DNA of 64,000 bases, taken from Streptomyces sp. NBC_01460 (GTDB lineage Bacteria > Actinomycetota > Actinomycetes > Streptomycetales > Streptomycetaceae). Below are positions 47,873 through 56,437 of this stretch, one piece after another (positions within the stretch are counted from its first letter, which is position 1; every line of letters begins with the position of its first letter). The stretch is from positions 7,750,001 to 7,814,000 of the forward strand of contig NZ_CP109473.1 of the NCBI RefSeq assembly GCF_036227405.1. Reading direction: 5' to 3'. The notes below the pieces were generated by a model. That model made no database searches. It had not been told where the DNA came from and was given only the letters and a program-made list of their open reading frames with translations. The position numbers were made by a program, and so were the translations under genes.

Positions 47873-48085
47873 TCACCGCCGCCACCGGGCGGACGGTGGG
47901 GCGCCCCCGGGCGGCAGCGCGTGCGCGTACACCGCCAGGTGGGCCACCACCGCGCCGAACTCGCGCACCTGGATCACACACGCGGCGCACTCCGTCAGGT
48001 GCTCCTCGAAACGACAGGCGTCGGCAGACCCGAGCACCCCGAGCGCGTAGGCCCCGGCGTCGCGGTGAAGTTCGATGGCGCGCAT
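47873..48085 (-). CDS. Short zinc-binding anti-sigma-like protein
   Basis: A 70-residue protein from ATG 48085. Its N-terminus (ELHRDAGAYALGVLGSADA) and H-x3-C-x2-C in EEHLTECAAC match the zinc-dependent anti-sigma (zf-HC2) domain. No transmembrane segment or second domain is present. It diverges from the LytTR regulator. A longer frame to 48142 is possible but lacks a ribosome site. Its partner sigma factor is not adjacent. Confidence 0.75.
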   Translation of the reverse strand: MRAIELHRDAGAYALGVLGSADACRFEEHLTECAACVIQVREFGAVVAHLAVYAHALPPGGAPPSARWRR

Positions 48086-48157
48086 GGCCCCAGGTACGTG
48101 ACGAACCCGCGAATCACTCACGCCGTCACCCGGGTGGAGCACTTAAACTCCGGCCTC

Positions 48158-48910
48158 ATGCTGCGCGTACTCGCCGTCGACGACGAAGAACCCGCCCTGG
48201 AGGAACTCCTCTACCTCCTGCGCGCCGATCCCCGGATCCGCAGCGCCGAGGGCGCCACCGGTGCCACCGAGGCGCTGCGCCGCATCGGCGGCGCCGTGGA
48301 CGCCGGACCGGAGGACCCGTCGGCGATCGACGTCGTGTTCCTGGACATCCACATGGCCGGGCTGACGGGACTGGACGTGGCGCAGCTCCTCGCCGGATTC
48401 GCGGCGCCCCCTCTCATCGTCTTCGTCACCGCCCACGAGGGCTTCGCCGTGCACGCCTTCGACCTCAAGGCCGTCGACTACGTCCTCAAGCCCGTCCGTC
48501 GTGAGCGCCTGGCCGAAGCGGTACGCCGGGTCGCCGAGCAGGTCGGTGAACGTTCCGCGCCCGTCCACGACGCGGCCGCCGACCAGGTCGCGGTGGAGCT
48601 GGGCGGGGTCATCCGCTTCGTGGCCGTCGACGACATCGCGTACGCCGAGGCCCAGGGCGACTACGCCAGGCTCCACACCGCCGCCGGCAGCCATCTCGTC
48701 CGCATCCCGCTCACCACCCTGGAGGAGCGCTGGCGCGAGCGGGGCTTCGTACGCATCCACCGCCGTCATCTCGTGGCGCTGAACCGGATCGACGAACTCC
48801 GGCTCGACGCCGGCAGCATGAGCGTCCGGATCGGGGACGCGGAGCTCGCGGTCAGCCGTCGTCACACCCGCGCCCTGCGTGATCTGCTGATGCGGCAGAC
48901 CGGCCGCTGA
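48158..48910 (+). CDS. LytTR-family response regulator
   Basis: A 250-residue protein from ATG 48158: an N-terminal receiver (Asp8/Asp9 pocket, phospho-acceptor Asp63 in VVFLDIHMAGLTG, Lys in YVLKPVRRE) and a C-terminal LytTR DNA-binding domain (DDIAYAEAQGDYARLHTAAG, RIHRRHLVALNRID). It is the partner of the LytS-type kinase at 50819-52045. The transporter genes lie between them, as in pyruvate- or nutrient-sensing LytS/LytTR systems that control a transporter. Confidence 0.92.
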   Translation: MLRVLAVDDEEPALEELLYLLRADPRIRSAEGATGATEALRRIGGAVDAGPEDPSAIDVVFLDIHMAGLTGLDVAQLLAGFAAPPLIVFVTAHEGFAVHAFDLKAVDYVLKPVRRERLAEAVRRVAEQVGERSAPVHDAAADQVAVELGGVIRFVAVDDIAYAEAQGDYARLHTAAGSHLVRIPLTTLEERWRERGFVRIHRRHLVALNRIDELRLDAGSMSVRIGDAELAVSRRHTRALRDLLMRQTGR

Positions 48911-48972
48911 CCTGGCCCTACCGGGGGCAGCCCCTTCCCAGCCGGGCCCCGCGCCGCCTACACTCCGGGCCC

Positions 48973-49335
48973 ATGTCCGCAGAGAGCACGCCCCGCCGGG
49001 AAGTGGTCATGGGCGAGCCCCGGCGGGTGCGTCCGCTGCCCCGTTACCGCGCCCAGTCGGAGATCGACGAGCAGACCGCCCTCGGTGGCGCCTACGTACG
49101 CTCCCTGATGCGCAGCCAGCTCCGCGCCGGGCTCACCGTCTTCGCCGCACTGGCCCTGGCCGCCGGGACCCTTCCCCTGGTCTTCGAGGCGCTGCACAGC
49201 AACGCCGTCGTCTGGGCGGTGCTCGGATTCACCACCTACCCGCCGCTCACCCTGGCCGCGTGGTGGTACGTGCGCCGGGCGGAGCGCAACGAGCGCGACT
49301 TCGTCCGGCTCGTGGAAGACCTTCCCGCACCGTGA
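48973..49335 (+). CDS. Small two-helix membrane protein (DUF485-like symporter partner)
   Basis: A 120-residue protein with a charged N-terminus and two hydrophobic helices (LTVFAALALAAGTLPLVF and VVWAVLGFTTYPPLTLAAWWYV), ending in an acidic tail. The layout resembles DUF485 proteins encoded upstream of acetate/pyruvate symporters (YjcH-ActP). The stop overlaps the symporter start (GTGA), which supports a shared complex. Confidence 0.8.
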   Translation: MSAESTPRREVVMGEPRRVRPLPRYRAQSEIDEQTALGGAYVRSLMRSQLRAGLTVFAALALAAGTLPLVFEALHSNAVVWAVLGFTTYPPLTLAAWWYVRRAERNERDFVRLVEDLPAP

Positions 49336-50822
49336 GCGCACCCGACCACCCCGCGGCGGTGGCGGCGGTCGCCCTCGTCGTCCTGGCCACCGTCCTCGTG
49401 GGCGGTTTCGGGCTGCGGATCTCCCGGACCACCTCCGACTTCTACGTGGCGTCGCGGACCGTGCGCCCGAGGCTCAACGCCGCGGCGATCAGCGGCGAGT
49501 ACCTGTCCGCGGCCTCCTTCCTCGGCATCGCGGGCCTGGTGCTGGTGCACGGCCCCGACATGCTCTGGTACCCGGTCGGCTACACCGCCGGCTATCTCGT
49601 GCTCCTGGTGTTCGTCGCCGCCCCGCTGCGCCGCTCGGGGGCGTACACCCTGCCCGACTTCGCCGAGGGACGGCTCGAATCCCGGCAGGTCCGCCGCCTG
49701 GTCAGCGTCTTCGTCGTCGGCGCGGGGTGGGTGTACCTGGTGCCCCAGCTCCAGGGGGCCGGCCTCACCCTGAAGATCCTCACGGGCGCCCCCGGCTGGC
49801 TCGGCGACGTACTCGTCGCCTCGGTCGTGGTGATCGCCGTCGCGGCGGGGGGCATGCGCTCGATCACCTTCGTGCAGGTGTTCCAGTACTGGCTGAAGCT
49901 CACCGCGCTGCTGGTGCCCGCGATCTTCCTGGTGCTGGCCTGGCAGGGCGACGGCCGGCCCCGCGTCAGCTTCGACGAACAGGTCTCGGTGTTCCGCGCC
50001 GACCACCCGCTCTACGCGACGTACGGACTGATCGTGGCGACCTTCCTCGGCACCATGGGCCTGCCCCATGTGGTGGTCCGCTTCTACACCAGCCCCAACG
50101 GCCGCGACGCCCGCCGCACCACCGTCGCCGTCCTCGCTCTGGTGGGCCTGTTCTACCTGCTGCCCCCGGTCTACGGGGCCCTCGGCCGGCTGTACGCGCC
50201 CGAACTCATGCACGGGGGCGACGCCGACGCAGCCGTCCTGCTGCTGCCGGCCCGGGTGATCGGAGGGCTCGGTGGCGACCTGCTCGGCGCGCTCCTCGCC
50301 GGCGGTGCCTTCGCCGCGTTCCTGTCCACCGCCTCGGGGCTCACCATGGCCGTCGCCGGAGTGATCACCCAGGACGTCCTGCCCTCCCGGGGCGTACGGC
50401 ACTTCCGGCTGGCGACCGTCCTGGCCATCGCCGTGCCGCTGGCCGGCTCCCTCGTGGTCAGCCGGGTCCCGGTCGCCGACGCCGTCGGGATGGCCTTCGC
50501 GGTCTCCGCGTCGTCCTTCTGTCCGCTGCTCGTCCTCGGCATCTGGTGGCGGCGGCTCACCCCGCCGGGCGCGATCGCCGGCCTGCTGCTCGGTGGCGGC
50601 TCCGCGCTGCTCTCCGTGGCCATCACGGTCAGCGGGGCGGTGCGCCCGCCCGGCTGGCCGCACGCGCTGCTCGCCTGGCCCGCCGTCTGGTCCGTACCGG
50701 TCGGCTTCCTCGCGATGATCCTGGTCTCCCTCGCCACCCCGGGGCGGATACCGCCGGGCACCAACGCGGCCATGACCCGCTTCCACCTGCCCGAAGCGCT
50801 GACCTCGGGGCGCGGACGGTGA
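49332..50822 (+). CDS. Sodium:solute symporter (SSS family, acetate/monocarboxylate-like)
   Basis: A 496-residue protein from GTG 49332 with about 13 hydrophobic helices. It shows SSS signatures TSDFYVASRTVRP, ISGEYLSAASFLGIAGLVL, FLGTMGLPHVVVRFYTSPN and a Na+-site-like region FAAFLSTASGLTMAVAGV. These resemble ActP/MctC carriers of acetate, pyruvate or propionate. It overlaps the small membrane protein upstream and the LytS kinase downstream, so the four genes form a sensing-and-uptake operon. Confidence 0.9.
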   Translation: MSAPDHPAAVAAVALVVLATVLVGGFGLRISRTTSDFYVASRTVRPRLNAAAISGEYLSAASFLGIAGLVLVHGPDMLWYPVGYTAGYLVLLVFVAAPLRRSGAYTLPDFAEGRLESRQVRRLVSVFVVGAGWVYLVPQLQGAGLTLKILTGAPGWLGDVLVASVVVIAVAAGGMRSITFVQVFQYWLKLTALLVPAIFLVLAWQGDGRPRVSFDEQVSVFRADHPLYATYGLIVATFLGTMGLPHVVVRFYTSPNGRDARRTTVAVLALVGLFYLLPPVYGALGRLYAPELMHGGDADAAVLLLPARVIGGLGGDLLGALLAGGAFAAFLSTASGLTMAVAGVITQDVLPSRGVRHFRLATVLAIAVPLAGSLVVSRVPVADAVGMAFAVSASSFCPLLVLGIWWRRLTPPGAIAGLLLGGGSALLSVAITVSGAVRPPGWPHALLAWPAVWSVPVGFLAMILVSLATPGRIPPGTNAAMTRFHLPEALTSGRGR

Positions 50823-52045
50823 CCGGGGCCGGGATCGCCGCCGTCGCCGTCCTCGCCCTGCTGTTGTTCGGCACGGGCCTCCTCCTCGGCCGCACCGCCC
50901 GTCCCGTACGCACGAGCGACGTCGGTACGCCCGTCGAGCACGCCACGTTCGCCACCCTGCACACGGCCTCCCTCGCGGCGCCCCCGCTGCGCGCGGGGCT
51001 CACCGAGGAGAGCGCGCGGCGCTCGGCGCGCGGGCTGCGCTCACTGCTCGGCACCGATGCCCTGTGCCTCACCGACCGCGACCGGGTGCTGGTGTGGGAC
51101 GGCGAGGGCGACCACCACGGCACGGACGTGATGCACCAGGTACGGGGCGTCCTCGACAGCGGCAGGGACACCGCCTTCCACAGCGACTGCGGTGACCTCG
51201 ACTGCCCGCTGCGCTGGGCCGTCGCCGTCCCCCTGACGGTCGACCACCGGGTGCTCGGCACCCTCGTCGCCTACGCGCCCAGGGAGTCGGCGGTGCTGGC
51301 CAGGGCGGCGGGGGAGGTCGCCCGATGGGTCTGCGTGCAGCTGGAGCTCGCCGAGCTCGACCGCTCCCGCACCCAGCTCATCGAGGCCGAGATCAAGGCG
51401 CTGCGGGCCCAGATCTCCCCGCACTTCATCTTCAACTCACTCGCCGCGATCGCGTCGTTCGTCAGGACCGACCCCGAGCGCGCGCGTGAACTGTTGCTCG
51501 AATTCGCCGACTTCACCCGCTACTCGTTCCGCCGGCACGGTGAGTTCACCACTCTTGCCGACGAACTCCACTCCATCGACCAGTACTTGGCGCTGGTGCG
51601 GGCCCGGTTCGGCGAACGTCTCTCCGTGACACTCCAGGTCGCCCCCGAGGTGCTGCCCGTCTCACTCCCGTTCCTCTGCCTCCAGCCCCTGGTCGAGAAC
51701 GCCGTCAAGCACGGCTTGGAGGGCGCTGTCACCCGGCCCCGCGCCCCCGTCCCCGCCCGGCCGGCGGACGCCCCGATCCGCATCACGATCAGCGCGCTGG
51801 ACGCCGGTGCCGAGGCGGAGGTCGTCATCGAGGACGACGGCGCGGGGATGGAGCCGGAGCGTCTCCGGCAGATCCTGCGGGGCGAGGGCGGAACCTCCAC
51901 CGGCATCGGTCTGCTCAACGTGGACGAACGGCTCCGCCAGGTCTACGGCGACGACTACGGGCTCGTGATCGAGACGGGGGTCGGGGCAGGAATGAAGATC
52001 ACCCTGCGGCTGCCCAAGTACCGTGCGGGCGTGCACGGTTCCTGA
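50819..52045 (+). CDS. LytS-type sensor histidine kinase
   Basis: GTG at 50819 overlaps the symporter stop (GTGA). The 408-residue protein has one N-terminal transmembrane helix (about 4-24), a GAF-like domain (about 40-175) with Cys-rich HSDCGDLDCP, the His_kinase core with His202 in QISPHFIFNSLAAI, and a HATPase (LQPLVENAVKHGLEGA, EDDGAGM, STGIGLLNVDERLR). It should phosphorylate the LytTR regulator at 48158. The Cys pair in the GAF-like domain could bind a metal or sense redox; this is inference. Confidence 0.91.
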   Translation: MTGAGIAAVAVLALLLFGTGLLLGRTARPVRTSDVGTPVEHATFATLHTASLAAPPLRAGLTEESARRSARGLRSLLGTDALCLTDRDRVLVWDGEGDHHGTDVMHQVRGVLDSGRDTAFHSDCGDLDCPLRWAVAVPLTVDHRVLGTLVAYAPRESAVLARAAGEVARWVCVQLELAELDRSRTQLIEAEIKALRAQISPHFIFNSLAAIASFVRTDPERARELLLEFADFTRYSFRRHGEFTTLADELHSIDQYLALVRARFGERLSVTLQVAPEVLPVSLPFLCLQPLVENAVKHGLEGAVTRPRAPVPARPADAPIRITISALDAGAEAEVVIEDDGAGMEPERLRQILRGEGGTSTGIGLLNVDERLRQVYGDDYGLVIETGVGAGMKITLRLPKYRAGVHGS

Positions 52046-52069
52046 CCCGCCCGCGTGAGAGCGGGTCAG
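52042..52069. terminator. Bidirectional terminator between convergent genes
   Basis: Perfect 9-bp arms CTGACCCGC / GCGGGTCAG with a 10-base loop. It spans both stop codons of the convergent kinase and hypothetical genes. Confidence 0.65.
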
Positions 52070-52584
52070 TACAGATGGACGGCCAGATGGCCGAGCGGCA
52101 GCCCGAGCTGCCAGGCCGGCGTCCACACCTGCGCCTCGTTCTCCTCCTCCTTCTCCTCGTCGCCGACCGGCTCCCACGGTGGCGGGCCGATCGCGTCGAG
52201 GTCCGCGGCCAGCAGCTCGGTCTCCTCCAGCCACCGCCAGGCGGCCCGCGCCAGTGCGAGGTCGGGACCGGCGATCCCCGCCGGGGCGGTCGGCCGCTCC
52301 AGCGCCTCCAGCCGCGCGCAGACCCAGCGTCTCCAGGCGGCGCCGTACGCCGTGAGCAGCCGGAGCTCGTCCACCCGTGCGGCGGGGAGCTCGTCGGCCA
52401 CCGCCCCGTCGGAGAGGAAGATCGTCAGGGCGAGCGCGTCGCGCCCCGCCCGGTACTCCAGGGTCGTCGGCTCCATCAGGTCGCCGGTCTCCAGCACCTC
52501 GTCGGCGATGTATTCGGAGTACATCCAGGCCATCGGGACCAGCAGCCCGTCCCCACCGGTTCCTTCGTGATGTTCGGGACGCAT
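52066..52584 (-). CDS. Acidic hypothetical protein
   Basis: The ATG at 52584 follows GAGGCGAG; a longer frame to 52797 is not supported. The 172-residue product is acidic, with helical Ala/Leu/Glu-rich segments (ARAAWRWLEETELLAADLD) and a Glu/Lys-rich stretch GDEEKEEENEAQVW near the C-terminus. No signal peptide, membrane helix or known domain was recognised. It sits between the LytS kinase (convergent) and the small anti-sigma gene (divergent). Confidence 0.7.
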   Translation of the reverse strand: MRPEHHEGTGGDGLLVPMAWMYSEYIADEVLETGDLMEPTTLEYRAGRDALALTIFLSDGAVADELPAARVDELRLLTAYGAAWRRWVCARLEALERPTAPAGIAGPDLALARAAWRWLEETELLAADLDAIGPPPWEPVGDEEKEEENEAQVWTPAWQLGLPLGHLAVHLY

Positions 52585-52695
52585 CCCGTCTCGCCTCTTT
52601 CGTCGACTCGGCACCGGGCTACACGCAGCATTGAACCGGGGGCACGCGCCCCGCGTGGGCAGAAGGGCAGGATCCGTCGGGAGATCGGAGGTGGG

Positions 52696-52893
52696 ATGAC
52701 GGCCGACCGCGGCGACGACCCGCATGTACACCTGCTGCTGGGCGCCTACGTGCTCGACGCCCTGGAGGCGGAGGAGAGCGGCCCGGTCGCACGGCATCTC
52801 CAGCGGTGCGGGGCCTGCGCCGCGGCCTACGTGGAGGTCGTCGAGGCGCTGTCCCTGCTCGCGCTGCTCAACGTGGACGACCTGCTGGAGTAG
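52696..52893 (+). CDS. Short zinc-finger anti-sigma factor of the ECF gene
   Basis: A 65-residue protein from ATG 52696, which directly follows GGAGGTGGG. It has the zf-HC2 pattern: HVHLLLGAYVLDALEAEE, then H-x3-C-x2-C in ARHLQRCGAC. It lacks the membrane anchor of usual anti-sigma factors. It is convergent with and overlaps the ECF sigma gene by 67 bases at their 3' ends, so it likely binds that sigma factor. Confidence 0.82.
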   Translation: MTADRGDDPHVHLLLGAYVLDALEAEESGPVARHLQRCGACAAAYVEVVEALSLLALLNVDDLLE

Positions 52894-53396
52894 CCGGGAA
52901 GATTACGGCTCAGCAGCCGCAGCGCGTAGTACGAGCGGGACTTGACGGTACCCGCGGGTATGCCGAGGACCTGCGCGGTCTCACCCACGCTGAGTCCGCG
53001 GAAGTAGATCTGCACGAGCACCGCGCGGTGCTCGGGGCTGAGCGTCCGTACGGCCTCGCGCACGTCCAGGGCGTGGACCGCCGAGTCCGCCGTGTCGGCC
53101 TGGGCGGGGGCGCTCTCCAGAACGGCGTCGCTGACCTCCGCCGGCCGTGCCTGGCGGGACCTGCGGGCGTCGATGGCCAGCCGCCGGGCGACGGTGAAGA
53201 GCCACGGGCGCATCGAGTCGTACGGGGCGTCGAAGGCCTCGGGGTGCTGCCAGGCGCGTACCAGCGTCTCCTGCAACAGGTCCTCGGCACGCTGCCGGTC
53301 GCCGAACGTCAGTCCCAGCAGGAAGTGGAGGAGCGCGGGCCCGTGTTCCCGCTGCAGCTCCGCGAGGGTCCGCTCATCGGTTGTCGCAGTGCTCAT
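52827..53396 (-). CDS. ECF-family RNA polymerase sigma factor
   Basis: A 189-residue ECF factor. Region 2 has RAEDLLQETLVRAWQHPEAF and RPWLFTVARRLAIDARRSRQ; region 4 has LSPEHRAVLVQIYFRGLSVG and ETAQVLGIPAGTVKSRSYYAL. A Ser/Thr-rich 20-residue tail follows and is the part encoded over the anti-sigma gene. The signal is unknown. The gene may be regulated by antisense effects from the overlapping convergent transcript as well as by the anti-sigma protein. Confidence 0.92.
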   Translation of the reverse strand: MSTATTDERTLAELQREHGPALLHFLLGLTFGDRQRAEDLLQETLVRAWQHPEAFDAPYDSMRPWLFTVARRLAIDARRSRQARPAEVSDAVLESAPAQADTADSAVHALDVREAVRTLSPEHRAVLVQIYFRGLSVGETAQVLGIPAGTVKSRSYYALRLLSRNLPGYSSRSSTLSSASRDSASTTST

Positions 53397-53600
53397 CGTG
53401 AACGTCCTTTCCCGAAGAGGCCCCTGACGCCTCGCTCCCGCCTGGCGTATACGAACGCATCAGGGCGCGGGGGAACAGGCGGTGCACCGAGGCGTGCGCC
53501 GAGCGGTCGCACGGAGCGACGAGTGGTGCGGTGAACGGTCGGGGGACGGCGATACGGCCGATTCAGGTACTTGGCCGTCTTTGTCCTTGACTCGCCAGTA

Positions 53601-53618
53601 TGAATATATGTGTATTCA
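53601..53618. promoter_or_regulatory. AT-rich inverted repeat over the CapA-like gene promoter
   Basis: TGAATA-N6-TATTCA (TGAATATATGTGTATTCA). TTGACT at 53587-53592 could be the -35 element with the -10 inside the repeat (about 53610-53615), so a bound protein would block initiation. Confidence 0.5.
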
Positions 53619-53653
53619 GATGGCCGAAATCATGCGAACTGGGAGTCGTGCAG

Positions 53654-54877
53654 ATGACGAAGCGCATCCGACAGGGCGCGGCGATCGCCGTCGCCGGTCT
53701 GCTCGCCACCGCAACAGCCTGTACCGGCCAACCGTCCGGGACTCCTGGTTTCGCGGGCCGGCACCTCCCCGCCGAGCGGGGTGCGCACGGTGCGGGATCC
53801 GGGGGAGCGGAGGGGGCGGGCACCTTCACGCTGCTGGCCTCAGGCGACATCCTGCCGCACTCCTCGATCATCGACCGTGCCGCCACCGACGCGGGCGGCA
53901 GGGGCTACGACTTCCGTCCGATGCTCAAGGGCGCCGCCCCCGCGGTCTCGGGCGCGGATCTGGCCATCTGCCACATGGAGACGGTGTACGGCCAGGAAGG
54001 CGGCCCCTACACCGGCTATCCGCTCTTCAAGTCACCGCCCGAGGTGGCCACCGCCCTGCGGGCCACCGGCTTCGACTCCTGCTCGACCGCCTCCAACCAC
54101 ACCCTGGACGACGGCGCCCAGGGCATCGGACGCACGCTCGACGCCCTGGACCGCGCGGGCATCGCACACGCCGGAACCGCACGCTCGGCCGAGGAGGCGT
54201 CACGACCCACGCTGCTCAGGGCGGGCAAGGGCGAGAACGCCGCGAAGGTCGCCCACCTCGCGTACACCTACGGCACCAACGACCTGCCGCTGCCGGCCGG
54301 ACAGCCCTGGGCGGTCGACCTGATCGACAGGGGCCGGATCGTGGCGGACGCCCGGGCGGCCCGCAAGGCGGGCGCCGACGTGGTGGTCGTGTCCCTGCAC
54401 TGGGGGACCGAGTGGCAGGACGCCCCAGACGACGTCCAGCTCGGACTCGGCCGCGAGCTCACCGCCTCCCGCACCGGAGGACGCCCCGACATCGACCTGA
54501 TCCTCGGCACCCACGCGCACGTGCCGCAGGCGTACGAGAAGGTCAACGGCACGTGGATCGTGTACGGGACGGGTGATCAGGTCGCCGGTGCCATGGTCAA
54601 CCACGAGGGGGTCCAGGACCCACGCGCCAACGAGAGCTCGATGGGCCGCTTCACCTTCGCGCCGCCCGCGGAACCCGGGGAGCGATGGGCCGTCAGGAAG
54701 GCCGAATTCATCCCCCAGTGGTTCGACCCGGCGGCGGGACGCGTCGTCCCCCTGGATGCGAGGAGCCCGGCGACCGCGGGGCAGGACGGCGGACGGCTCG
54801 AAAAGATCCGTGACCGGATCCACCGGGCCGTCCTGAGCCGCGGTGCGGGCCAGGACGGTCTTGTGGCCGGCAGGTGA
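53654..54877 (+). CDS. CapA-like (poly-gamma-glutamate synthesis type) lipoprotein
   Basis: The ATG at 53654 lies 8 bases after GGGAG. The 407-residue product has a lipoprotein signal with Cys23 (LATATACTG) and a CapA metallophosphatase-like domain: FTLLASGDILPHSSI, AICHMETVYGQ, FDSCSTASNHTLDDGAQG, VVVSLHWGTEWQ, LILGTHAHVPQAYE and WIVYGTGDQV. CapA proteins take part in capsule or poly-gamma-glutamate export in bacilli; actinobacterial members are of uncertain role. A terminator follows. An AT-rich inverted repeat covers the promoter region. Confidence 0.9.
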   Translation: MTKRIRQGAAIAVAGLLATATACTGQPSGTPGFAGRHLPAERGAHGAGSGGAEGAGTFTLLASGDILPHSSIIDRAATDAGGRGYDFRPMLKGAAPAVSGADLAICHMETVYGQEGGPYTGYPLFKSPPEVATALRATGFDSCSTASNHTLDDGAQGIGRTLDALDRAGIAHAGTARSAEEASRPTLLRAGKGENAAKVAHLAYTYGTNDLPLPAGQPWAVDLIDRGRIVADARAARKAGADVVVVSLHWGTEWQDAPDDVQLGLGRELTASRTGGRPDIDLILGTHAHVPQAYEKVNGTWIVYGTGDQVAGAMVNHEGVQDPRANESSMGRFTFAPPAEPGERWAVRKAEFIPQWFDPAAGRVVPLDARSPATAGQDGGRLEKIRDRIHRAVLSRGAGQDGLVAGR

Positions 54878-54905
54878 CGTCCGCCTCCCCTGGGGCGCCT
54901 CGCCT

Positions 54906-54952
54906 CCCGCCCGGACGGTACGCCCCCGTCACGGGGGAAACCGCCGGGCGGG
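54906..54952. terminator. Long bidirectional terminator hairpin
   Basis: The outer stem CCCGCCCGG-(A)-CGGT pairs with ACCG-CCGGGCGGG, and the inner stem CCCCCGT pairs with ACGGGGG. It lies between the convergent CapA-like and universal stress genes. Confidence 0.8.
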
Positions 54953-54955
54953 GCG

Positions 54956-55417
54956 TTACGGAACGACCGTGACGGGCCAGCGCCCGGCCTTCACGAGCCG
55001 GATCGCCACCGAGCCGATGAACCGGTGCCCGGCGGACTCCGAGGCACCCACGATCACGGCGTCCGCCTTCAGCTCGTCGGCCGCCGTCACCAGTCCGTTG
55101 TACGGATCCCCCCGGAACGTGTGGAACTCCCAGCGCACGTTCCATATGTCCTTGAGCCGTTCCGTCGAGGCCCTGATCTCGTTCACCAGCCCCTCGGCGA
55201 CCTCCCCGGTCGTGTCGCCGACCGGGGCGCCCAGTGAGACACCGGCCGTCATCACCGGCTGGACGTAGACGAGGGCGAGCATCGCGTTCTGCCGACGGGC
55301 GAGGCCCGCCGCGTACGCCGCTGCCCGCATCGAGGACTCGGATCCGTCGAGGCCCGCGACGATCACCTTGGGACCGTCCGTGCCGCGCTCGAACCGGTGG
55401 TGTTGCTGGTCTGTCAC
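54956..55417 (-). CDS. Universal stress protein (UspA family)
   Basis: A 153-residue single-domain Usp from GTG 55417. KVIVAGLDGSESSMRAAAYAA is the N-terminal strand and helix, and ADAVIVGASESAGHRFIGSVAIRLVKAG carries the G-x2-G-x9-G-[S/T]-like ATP region in altered form, ending PVTVVP. Usp proteins bind ATP and support survival under stress. A longer frame to 55582 lacks a ribosome site. Confidence 0.85.
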   Translation of the reverse strand: MTDQQHHRFERGTDGPKVIVAGLDGSESSMRAAAYAAGLARRQNAMLALVYVQPVMTAGVSLGAPVGDTTGEVAEGLVNEIRASTERLKDIWNVRWEFHTFRGDPYNGLVTAADELKADAVIVGASESAGHRFIGSVAIRLVKAGRWPVTVVP

Positions 55418-55580
55418 GGCCCCGAGGGTAGCCCCTCGCCCCTCGCGCGTTTCCGGCGCCTCCGGGCCTCCCGGCAGCACCCGCCGGATGCGTCCGTGAC
55501 ACTCCATCCATCGGGTGCAAAACGTCTCGTCCCCGGTGTCGACGGCAGGCGCGGGCGTGACTCCGTGCGAGCAGTTGGTC

Positions 55581-56426
55581 ATGAAGCATGATCAGATTCC
55601 AGCGGAACGCCGTACCTTCCTGCGCCTCGCCCTCGCCCTGGGGGCCGCCACCGCGGTGCGCGTGCTCGCGGCGGATCCGGCCGGCACGCCCGTACGTCCC
55701 GGCGGCGAGCCCCCGGCCGTGGCCGCAGGACCTCCGGCGCGGACCCAGGCAGGCCCTGGCTCCTACCGGCTGAGACCCATGACCTCGGGGACTCCACCCC
55801 GCTTCCGCCCGGCCCCGCCGCCCGTCCGCACCCGGCCCTTCGAGGAGCTCCCCGAACTGGGCGCCGACGCGATGGTGCTCACGTTCGACGACGGCCCCGA
55901 CCCCCGGTACACGCCGGACATCCTGGCCACGCTGCGCAGGTACGGTGTCCGCGCGATGTTCTTCGTCTGCGGCGAGATGGCGGCCGACAACCCCGACCTG
56001 CTCCGGGAGATGGCCGACGACGGGCACGTGGTCGGCAACCACTCCTGGTCGCACCCCCTGATCCCGAAGCTCTCCCGCGCCGCGATCCGCGACGAACTCG
56101 GCAGCACCAGCGAGGTGATCGAGAAGGCGCTGGGCGCCCCGCCGCTCTGGTACCGGGCGCCGTACGGTGCCTGGAACCGCAACTCCTTCGAGATCGGCGC
56201 CGCGATGGGCATGGAACCGATGGCCTGGACCGTCGACACCCTGGACTGGACGGAGCCGGGCACCGACGCCATCGTCCGCCGGGTCAGGAAGGGGGCCGCG
56301 CCCGGAGTCGTGGTGCTGTCGCACGACGCGGGCGGCAACCGGTCCCAGAGCGTCGCCGCCCTGCGCCGGTATCTGCCGGCGCTCCTCGAGAGGGGGTACC
56401 GCCCGACCGTTCCGCACCGCGGCTGA
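55581..56426 (+). CDS. Secreted polysaccharide deacetylase (NodB domain)
   Basis: A 281-residue protein from ATG 55581. The N-terminus has ERRTFLRLALALGAATAV, which looks like a Tat or Sec signal. The NodB domain has TFDDGPD (101-107; Asp103 catalytic base, Asp104 metal), His154 and His158 (GNHSWSH, metal ligands), RAPYGAWN and VVVLSHDAG. The enzyme removes acetyl groups from peptidoglycan, chitin or similar polymers outside the cell. It lies 11 bases from the convergent sortase stop. Confidence 0.91.
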   Translation: MKHDQIPAERRTFLRLALALGAATAVRVLAADPAGTPVRPGGEPPAVAAGPPARTQAGPGSYRLRPMTSGTPPRFRPAPPPVRTRPFEELPELGADAMVLTFDDGPDPRYTPDILATLRRYGVRAMFFVCGEMAADNPDLLREMADDGHVVGNHSWSHPLIPKLSRAAIRDELGSTSEVIEKALGAPPLWYRAPYGAWNRNSFEIGAAMGMEPMAWTVDTLDWTEPGTDAIVRRVRKGAAPGVVVLSHDAGGNRSQSVAALRRYLPALLERGYRPTVPHRG

Positions 56427-56437
56427 CCGGGCCGGTG

